Source: Bacteroidales bacterium UBA4347
GTDB lineage: Bacteria > Bacteroidota > Bacteroidia > Bacteroidales > P3
Length of the DNA: 9,192 nucleotides
Direction: 5' to 3'
Assembly: GCA_002394185.1 (NCBI GenBank)
Contig: DGTB01000083.1
Location: forward strand, 1-9,192
The notes beneath the pieces are model-generated. The model searched no databases. It worked only from the letters and a program-made list of their open reading frames with translations, and was not told the origin of the DNA. Every line of letters starts with the position of its first letter. Positions within the stretch are counted from its first letter, which is position 1. Both the position numbers and the translations under genes were made by a program. Shown piece after piece: positions 1-3,881 of this stretch.

Positions 1-396
1 CGCGACTGCTACAACAGCTACTTCTACATCGTCGAGGACACCTCACTCTCCGTACTCGACAAGTTCCGCCTCCATGGCGCCCCCTACATCGAGCACCTCA
101 CCGGCGGCTCGGCCCTGCATTGCAACCTCGAGGAGCACCTGACGCAGGAGCAGTACATGCAGCTGCTGAAGGTGGCCGCCAAGGAAGGATGCAACTACTT
201 CACCTTCAACATTCCCAACACCATCTGCAACGACTGTGGCCACATCGACAAACGCTACCTTAAGGAGTGCCCCAAATGCCACTCCAAAAACGTGGACTAT
301 CTGACCCGCGTCATCGGCTACCTGCGCCGCGTCTCCAACTTCAGCCAGCCCCGCCAGCAGGAGGCCGCCCGCCGCTACTACGCCACGATGAAATAA
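1..396 (+). CDS. nrdD: Anaerobic ribonucleoside-triphosphate reductase, C-terminal part (5' end outside window)
   Basis: The last 131 residues of the oxygen-sensitive class III ribonucleotide reductase, which makes dNTPs from NTPs in the cytoplasm during anaerobic growth. Seen directly: a zinc-ribbon with two CxxC pairs (C76/C79 and C90/C93 of the fragment) in CNDCGHIDKRYLKECPKC, then the glycyl-radical signature RVIGYLRRVS, with Gly106 (codon 316-318) as the expected radical carrier. The family normally runs to around 700 residues, so most of the catalytic barrel lies upstream of the window; the C-terminus is intact and ends in TAA. The neighbour nrdG starts 6 bp downstream, so the two are almost certainly one operon. 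Codon use is GC-rich and C-ending, like nrdG and the large downstream genes. Identification is firm from the zinc site and glycyl loop together. Confidence 0.95.
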   Translation, partial: RDCYNSYFYIVEDTSLSVLDKFRLHGAPYIEHLTGGSALHCNLEEHLTQEQYMQLLKVAAKEGCNYFTFNIPNTICNDCGHIDKRYLKECPKCHSKNVDYLTRVIGYLRRVSNFSQPRQQEAARRYYATMK

Positions 397-402
397 TCAA
401 GA

Positions 403-897
403 ATGCTCAAGTACGTCGATACAGATATTGTCTTTCAGGAGATTCCCGACGAGGTGACGCTGGCCGTCAACCTCTCGGGATGCCCCTGCCGCTGCCCGGG
501 ATGCCACTCCAAGCACCTCTGGGACGACACGGGCGAACCCCTGACCGACGAGGCTATCGACTGCCTGCTCTCGCGCCAGCCCGCCGGCGTCAGCTGTGTG
601 GCCCTGATGGGTGGCGACGCATCCCCGGCGGAGGTCGACGCCATCGCCTCGCGCCTCAAGCAGCGCCATCCAGGACTGAAAACAGCCTGGTACAGCGGTC
701 GTTCGATCCTCTCCAAGGAGGTGAACCTCGACAACCTCGACTATGTCAAACTCGGCCCCTACCTGGCCCACCTGGGCCCCCTGAAATCGCCCCAAACCAA
801 CCAGCGCCTCTACCTCGTCCAGCACCGCCGCAACACCGAACCCGGCAACATCCTCATGGACCTCACCCCCCGCTTCTGGCGCAACAAGACCCCCTGA
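403..897 (+). CDS. nrdG: Anaerobic ribonucleotide reductase activating protein (radical SAM)
   Basis: A 164-residue radical-SAM activase that uses a [4Fe-4S] cluster and S-adenosylmethionine to place the glycyl radical on NrdD. The cluster motif CxxxCxxC is visible as C27-C31-C34 within GCPCRCPGCHS, with an extra Cys at 29. It is followed by LWDDTGEPLT and the glycine-rich ALMGGDAS (about residues 67-74), matching the usual NrdG order. Length is normal for the family. ATG at 403 is chosen because it gives the expected short N-terminus (MLKYVDTDIVFQEIPDEV) and lies 6 bp after the nrdD stop; no strong Shine-Dalgarno is present, which is common in Bacteroidetes. It ends with TGA only 5 bp from the stop of the convergent regulator gene, with no room for a terminator between them. 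Confidence 0.95.
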   Translation: MLKYVDTDIVFQEIPDEVTLAVNLSGCPCRCPGCHSKHLWDDTGEPLTDEAIDCLLSRQPAGVSCVALMGGDASPAEVDAIASRLKQRHPGLKTAWYSGRSILSKEVNLDNLDYVKLGPYLAHLGPLKSPQTNQRLYLVQHRRNTEPGNILMDLTPRFWRNKTP

Positions 898-902
898 AGC
901 CT

Positions 903-1514
903 TTACTGCGGCCTAAACTCCTCGAAAGTGTGGTCGTCATAGAACATCAGAATCTTCACCAGCCGCCGGCCCGCACTTTCCGCCGGAACTATATCCCCTT
1001 TCCCCATCTGTAGAGACGCGGCATGCCGCGTCTCTACATCGACATGTGGACTCTCCATTACTAGGTCCCCATCCTGTAGAGACGAGCCACGCCCCGACTC
1101 CGAAACAAAATCCCCCTCCTGTAGAGACGCAGCGTGCTGCGTCTCCTTGTCCACCGTCCCCGTCTCCTCCAAGCCCTGCGTCGCCTCCGGCATAGAAAAC
1201 AACGTCGGCTCCGAGCCATCCATTCCCCTCTCCTCGGGAGAGGGGTCAGGGGTGAGGCCTGTCTTCTCCTTGGGAGAGGGGCCAGGGGTGAGGCCAGCCG
1301 AGCCAGTCATATACATCTCCCCGCGTCCCAGCAGCAGCCAGTTGGCATCGATCTCCGGGTAGCGGCGCACCACCTTGTTGACGAACTCCAAACTGGGGTT
1401 GTTGCGCCCGCTCATGATGTGCGACATTCCGGAGGGCTGGATGCCTATCTCCTCCGCAAACTGTCTTGCGGTGATATTTTTGGCCTTTAATATCAGATTT
1501 ATCCTGTTTATCAT
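903..1514 (-). CDS. XRE-family helix-turn-helix regulator with repeat-derived linker
   Basis: A 203-residue predicted DNA-binding protein. Residues 1-68 form an XRE/Cro-type domain: MINRINLILKAKNITARQF, the helix-turn-helix around residues 17-36 (RQFAEEIGIQPSGMSHIMSG), then LEFVNKVVRRYPEIDANWLLLGRGEMY, a form I recall as common in Bacteroidales regulators. A short conserved-looking tail, RLVKILMFYDDHTFEEFRP (184-202), closes the protein. The ~115 residues between are low-complexity and encoded by two repeat families: a 12-residue tandem repeat (GLTPGPSPKEKT / GLTPDPSPEERG, residues 74-97) and three SLQxGD-type copies (130-134, 145-149 and 168-174). ATG at 1514 begins the HTH directly. A minus-strand promoter and TTAC-N4-GTAA palindromes lie just upstream, which suggests autoregulation (inference). 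It could govern the defence genes to its right, but nothing here proves that. Confidence 0.85.
   Translation of the reverse strand: MINRINLILKAKNITARQFAEEIGIQPSGMSHIMSGRNNPSLEFVNKVVRRYPEIDANWLLLGRGEMYMTGSAGLTPGPSPKEKTGLTPDPSPEERGMDGSEPTLFSMPEATQGLEETGTVDKETQHAASLQEGDFVSESGRGSSLQDGDLVMESPHVDVETRHAASLQMGKGDIVPAESAGRRLVKILMFYDDHTFEEFRPQ
1010..1037. repeat. Perfect 28-bp palindrome, copy 1 of GTAGAGACG repeat
   Basis: Arms GTAGAGACGCGGCA and TGCCGCGTCTCTAC are exact reverse complements with no loop. It lies inside the XRE gene and contributes the ETRHAASLQ stretch. Similar GTAGAGACG...CGTCTCTAC palindromes are, to my recollection, dispersed in many Bacteroidetes and cyanobacterial genomes; a genome-wide count would be needed to confirm that here. 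Confidence 0.85.
1076..1100. repeat. Degenerate copy 2 of GTAGAGACG repeat
   Basis: The left arm GTAGAGACG is exact (1076-1084) and the preceding CCCCATCCT matches copy 1 apart from one extra C. The right arm has decayed (CGACTC instead of CGTCTC), so the palindrome is broken. It is read in frame as GSSLQDGD in the XRE protein. Confidence 0.6.
1121..1146. repeat. Copy 3 of GTAGAGACG repeat, near-perfect palindrome
   Basis: GAGACGCAGC (1124-1133) and GCTGCGTCTC (1136-1145) are exact reverse complements around a GT centre. The left flank CCCCCTCCT resembles the flanks of copies 1 and 2. GTAGAGACG starts at 1010, 1076 and 1121, spacings of 66 and 45 bp, so all three copies are read in the same codon frame. 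Confidence 0.8.
1225..1295. repeat. Tandem 36-bp GC-rich hairpin repeat inside XRE gene
   Basis: Two direct copies, about 1225-1260 and 1261-1295. Copy 1 forms a stem CCCCTCTCC / GGAGAGGGG with loop TCG (1225-1245), followed by a tail ending GTGAGGCC. Copy 2 shares TCTCCT, GGGAGAGGGG and CAGGGGTGAGGCC with single-base differences. The period of 36 bp equals 12 codons, giving the GLTPxPSP protein repeat. It resembles REP-like intergenic repeats seen in many bacteria (recollection), here in coding sequence. Confidence 0.85.
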
Positions 1515-1518
1515 AATC

Positions 1519-1530
1519 TTACAATTGTAA
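1519..1530. promoter_or_regulatory. Candidate operator TTACAATTGTAA (proximal)
   Basis: Perfect 12-bp palindrome starting 4 bp upstream of the regulator start codon, in the presumed 5' leader. An identical copy lies at 1837-1848. A repressor bound here could block transcription or translation start of its own gene (inference). Confidence 0.5.
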
Positions 1531-1550
1531 CATGCAACATTTTCAGTTTA

Positions 1551-1581
1551 CAAAATTACACATAATTTTTGATACCACAAA
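1551..1581 (-). promoter_or_regulatory. Bacteroidetes-type promoter for XRE regulator
   Basis: On the minus strand, TTTG (1581-1578) is followed after 19 nt by TAATTTTG (1558-1551), fitting the Bacteroidetes -33 TTTG and -7 TAnnTTTG consensus. Transcription would start a few bases downstream, leaving a leader of about 30 nt that contains the TTACAATTGTAA palindrome. The very AT-rich context makes a chance match possible. Confidence 0.55.
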
Positions 1582-1596
1582 ACACAATTAACATTT

Positions 1597-1608
1597 TTAC
1601 AAACGTAA
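1597..1608. promoter_or_regulatory. Candidate operator TTAC-AAAC-GTAA
   Basis: Same TTAC-N4-GTAA half-site arrangement as the other three palindromes; lies about 16 bp upstream of the -33 box of the regulator promoter. Confidence 0.4.
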
Positions 1609-1824
1609 ACAATGTTAAACAAACAACTAATACTTTAAACAAAATATATTTAAACACTAAAATACAATAGTTTAACAATTAATAATAAACATATTTCAAC
1701 CAACAGAAAAACATACTTAAAACATACAATTATTACTTTAAATAAAGTATTTTAAAATACTGATTATTAGTTATTGCAATAAACAAATATAGTAAATTAA
1801 AGAATAAATTAACAATAATACAAT

Positions 1825-1848
1825 TTACATCTGTAATTACAATTGTAA
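1825..1848. promoter_or_regulatory. Two abutting candidate operators TTAC-N4-GTAA
   Basis: TTACATCTGTAA (1825-1836) is followed with no gap by TTACAATTGTAA (1837-1848). Two head-to-tail 12-bp palindromes in register suggest cooperative binding of a dimeric regulator; the second is identical to the copy beside the XRE start codon. Confidence 0.5.
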
Positions 1849-2234
1849 ACCTATGAATTTAATTCAAATTTACAACTTTCATCAACATGAACAAAGAAAC
1901 AATGTACACAAATGTAAACACCGAAAAATCGCCCCTAATGGCCTATCTTCTCCTCCGACTGCCCGGACGTACAGATTGACGAGAAAGTCGCTCAGCGGTG
2001 CCAAAAACGCGTTTTTCATTTTTCATGTTTCAACGGCGAATAATTCAAATTTTGCCAATGAACCGAGGGGCAAATCCCGACGAATGTGTTGCCACCATTC
2101 ACCCCTGCCCTACCCTACTTTGGACATTTAACCAGAGGTCCCCACACCTCCTGCCGCCGTCTTCCCGTCGCTATGCCCTGACGCCAGCACACAAGTAGTA
2201 CCCAACACCATGACAACAAGCAGCCAACTCCCTT

Positions 2235-2278
2235 CCGGTTTCGGTTGAGTTTCGGTCGAGTTTCGGTCTACCATCGGT
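2235..2278. repeat. 11-bp periodic direct repeats, TTTCGGT core
   Basis: CCGGTTTCGGT, TGAGTTTCGGT and CGAGTTTCGGT follow one another at exact 11-bp spacing (2235-2267), with a degenerate fourth unit CTACCATCGGT to 2278. The period is about one helical turn, so all units face the same side of the DNA. No function is evident; they lie about 120 bp upstream of the nuclease gene promoter. Confidence 0.6.
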
Positions 2279-2394
2279 ATCCTGAGTATCATATAGCCAC
2301 ACCAGGAGACACTCGGTCGCCAGGGGGTGCGGGTGTGGATCATGGCGTATTCCCCTACCGAAATTGACTTGCGCCCGCCCGTATATGATTTTGA

Positions 2395-2426
2395 TTTGGC
2401 TGATTCAGAAAAAATTCGTATCTTTG
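2395..2426 (+). promoter_or_regulatory. Bacteroidetes-type promoter of the DUF1016 nuclease gene
   Basis: TTTG at 2395-2398 and TATCTTTG at 2419-2426 with a 20-nt spacer match the -33/-7 consensus of Bacteroidetes well. The start site would fall a few bases after 2426, giving an A-rich leader of about 100 nt before the ATG at 2534. Confidence 0.8.
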
Positions 2427-2481
2427 CACCGTGAAAAAAATAGAATTTCTACAACCGCAACAACATAAAACAGGGAAATAA

Positions 2482-2522
2482 GAACAAAGAGAATATAACG
2501 AAATAAAATAAAGCGTTTTTGC
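2482..2522 (+). repeat. A-rich leader, copy 1 (upstream of DUF1016 gene)
   Basis: A 41-nt stretch matching 3652-3692 at 37 of 41 positions, including AAAGAGAATATAAC and ATAAAGCGTTTTTGC. It begins 63 nt after the start of the TATCTTTG box (68 nt in copy 2) and ends 11 nt before the nuclease ATG. See the duplicated-leader finding. Confidence 0.8.
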
Positions 2523-2533
2523 CTATAATTAAG

Positions 2534-3583
2534 ATGGAACAGAAAATTGACAATACTTCCGTTGTTCGACAAGAATTTGTTACCGATATACGCCGAATAA
2601 TCAATGATGCCCGGGCCAATGCCGTTCGAAGCGTCGACTTTTGTCGGGTGCAAATGTATTGGCATTTGGGCAAGCGGATCTTGGAAGAAGAACAGCAAGG
2701 CAAAGCCCGTGCCGACTATGGCACCTATCTGATCCGTAACTTGGCAAAAGCAATTGAGCCAGAGTACGGTAGTGGATTTGGTGTCCGTCAGCTCGAACAG
2801 GCTCGTCAGTTTTATCGCATTTATCCAATTGCGAACACACTGCGTTCGCAATTGAATTGGTCTCAATATCGGAGACTTATCCAAATCGATGACCCCGAAA
2901 AAAGAGAGTATTACGAGTTAGAATCGGTCAACAATGCGTGGACGGCTCGTGAAACAGGACGCCAGATTGACTCTTTGCTTTATGAACGTCTGCTTGCGAG
3001 CAATGATAAAGATGCGGTTTTGGCAGTGGCACGAAAAGAACGTATCCCTGAAACTCCACAGGAAATAATCAAACAACCTGCGGTTTTGGAATTTCTCGGT
3101 CTAAAACGTGAGGCAGCATACTACGAAAAAGACATAGAGCAGGCAATAATAACCCATATTGCCGAATTTATGCTCGAAATGGGGAAAGGATTCTCTTTTG
3201 TGGCCAGGCAAAAGCGTATTCTGCTTGAGGACGATGAGTTTTTCGTCGATTTGGTGTTTTACAACCGACTGTTGCGGAGTTTTGTCCTGATTGAACTCAA
3301 AACAGGTGAACTTACCCACCAAGACCTCGGGCAATTGCAGATGTATGTCAACTACTACGACCGCTACGAGAGACTCCCTGACGAAAACCATACAATAGGA
3401 ATACTACTCTGTACTCGCAAGAACGATACTCTTGTACGCACGACTCTTCCCGAAGACAATAAAACCATTTTAGCTTCAGAATATAAACTGTACCTTCCCA
3501 CTGAGCAGCAATTAATCAACGAAGTGAATGAAGTGAAGGCGCAACTTCGAAGAAAAGAGAACGAAAGTATCGAAGAAAAGTAG
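2534..3583 (+). CDS. YhcG/DUF1016-type PD-(D/E)XK nuclease family protein
   Basis: A 349-residue protein. The N-terminal half (about 15-170) resembles the DUF1016 N-terminal domain: IRRIINDARANAVRSVDFCRVQ, WHLGKRILEEEQQGKARADYG, LIRNLAKAIEPEYGSGFGVRQL, WSQYRRLIQIDDPEKREYY. The C-terminal half (about 195-325) carries a PD-(D/E)XK-like core: YYEKDIEQAI (E202), FVDLVFYN (D239), IELKTG (E254, K256) and LGQLQMYV (Q267). The family is a predicted endonuclease often found near restriction-modification genes; its precise substrate is not settled. ATG at 2534 is preferred over an in-frame TTG at 2519, which would add five residues from the conserved leader. Codon use is noticeably more AT-rich than in the nrd and helicase genes, which suggests separate acquisition. 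A strong promoter lies upstream. Confidence 0.88.
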   Translation: MEQKIDNTSVVRQEFVTDIRRIINDARANAVRSVDFCRVQMYWHLGKRILEEEQQGKARADYGTYLIRNLAKAIEPEYGSGFGVRQLEQARQFYRIYPIANTLRSQLNWSQYRRLIQIDDPEKREYYELESVNNAWTARETGRQIDSLLYERLLASNDKDAVLAVARKERIPETPQEIIKQPAVLEFLGLKREAAYYEKDIEQAIITHIAEFMLEMGKGFSFVARQKRILLEDDEFFVDLVFYNRLLRSFVLIELKTGELTHQDLGQLQMYVNYYDRYERLPDENHTIGILLCTRKNDTLVRTTLPEDNKTILASEYKLYLPTEQQLINEVNEVKAQLRRKENESIEEK

Positions 3584-3591
3584 TATCTTTG
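3584..3591 (+). promoter_or_regulatory. -7-like box TATCTTTG directly after the DUF1016 stop
   Basis: Identical to the -7 box upstream of the DUF1016 gene and followed by similar bases (GCA). It begins immediately after the TAG stop. No clear TTTG -33 box is present about 20 nt upstream, where the nuclease gene's 3' end lies, so promoter strength is uncertain. It could drive the hairpin RNA and the helicase-methyltransferase operon. Confidence 0.5.
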
Positions 3592-3651
3592 CAGCACGAA
3601 ACAAATAAAAAACAAACAATAAAAACAACAGTAAAAGTAAGAAACAGAATA

Positions 3652-3692
3652 GAATAAAGAGAATATAACAACATAATATAAAGCGTTTTTGC
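3652..3692 (+). repeat. A-rich leader, copy 2 (upstream of hairpin and helicase)
   Basis: Near-copy of 2482-2522 (37 of 41 identical), placed 68 nt from the start of a TATCTTTG box. Instead of leading into an ATG it runs into the long hairpin at 3702. Confidence 0.8.
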
Positions 3693-3701
3693 TTTTCTAT
3701 G

Positions 3702-3815
3702 TAGTGCTGGAATCCGGAAAATTCAAGTACATGCTATCAAGAAAGCGGAACGCTCACGGTGTTTATCCGTGGGCTTTCTTGTATAGCATAGGCAATTTCC
3801 GGAGCCTCAGCACTA
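3702..3815 (+). ncRNA. Long structured hairpin: candidate ncRNA or leader element
   Basis: One extended hairpin of about 39 base pairs in four stems. TAGTGCTG (3702-3709) pairs with CAGCACTA (3808-3815). TCCGGAAA-TT (3713-3723, one bulged A) pairs with AATTTCCGGA (3794-3803). ATGCTATCAAGAAAGC (3731-3746) pairs with 3773-3789 with one bulged T. CACGG (3755-3759) pairs with CCGTG (3767-3771) around a 7-nt loop. It sits between a -7-like promoter and leader copy and a T-run, in the gap before the helicase gene. No open reading frame is apparent in it. I do not recognise the family with confidence; alternatives are a cis-acting leader, an independent small RNA, or an inverted-repeat mobile element. 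Confidence 0.65.
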
Positions 3816-3832
3816 GCAATTAAGAACACGGA

Positions 3833-3841
3833 TTTTTTTTT
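3833..3841 (+). terminator. T9 run, possible terminator or attenuator end
   Basis: Nine consecutive T residues, 17 nt past the base of the long hairpin, so not a textbook intrinsic terminator. CGGATT (3829-3834) just before and into the run can pair with AATCCG (3711-3716) in the hairpin, an alternative fold that could matter for termination. It lies 40 nt before the helicase ATG. Confidence 0.35.
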
Positions 3842-3881
3842 GCTCATTTCGAAAGGCAAAGCGCCAAACACGCCGAGCCTT

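Larger units (their letters stand above)
1515..2394. other. Long intergenic region without a convincing gene
   Basis: From 1515 to about 1920 the DNA is extremely AT-rich and holds the regulator promoter and candidate operators listed separately. From about 1920 to 2394 composition becomes mixed, with a 14-bp palindrome AAAAACGCGTTTTT at 2003-2016, an 11-bp periodic repeat at 2235-2278, and a weak inverted pair CCACACC (2297-2303) / GGTGTGG (2332-2338). Small open frames exist on both strands, but none shows domain-like sequence or a plausible start context. This may be a boundary between the core nrd locus and acquired DNA (inference). Confidence 0.6.

Noticed and set aside
267..1013. 248-aa plus-strand open frame crossing nrdD, nrdG and the XRE gene
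   Set aside because: Pro/Arg/Gln-rich frame-shadow overlapping two firmly identified genes.
1010..1295. CRISPR array
   Set aside because: The repeats are two different families, few in number, with unequal spacing and decayed copies, all inside one open reading frame; no spacers or cas genes.
2003..2016. Palindrome AAAAACGCGTTTTT as an intrinsic terminator
   Set aside because: The GC core is only four base pairs, there is no loop, and no gene ends nearby on either strand.
1853..2131. 92-aa plus-strand open frame in the intergenic region
   Set aside because: It spans an abrupt composition change, has no promoter or recognisable domain, and its sequence looks random.
2128..2343. 71-aa minus-strand open frame in the intergenic region
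   Set aside because: It overlaps the 11-bp repeats and has no convincing start context or domain; it might be a dispersed-repeat fragment, but I cannot support that.
2519..2533. TTG start extending the DUF1016 protein by 5 residues
   Set aside because: The TTG is part of the leader sequence that is duplicated at 3652-3692, where it leads no gene; ATG at 2534 is the natural start.
3840..3881. TTG start extending the helicase by 14 residues
   Set aside because: The TTG lies in the T-run and the extra residues look non-coding; ATG at 3882 begins the conserved-looking PLD domain.
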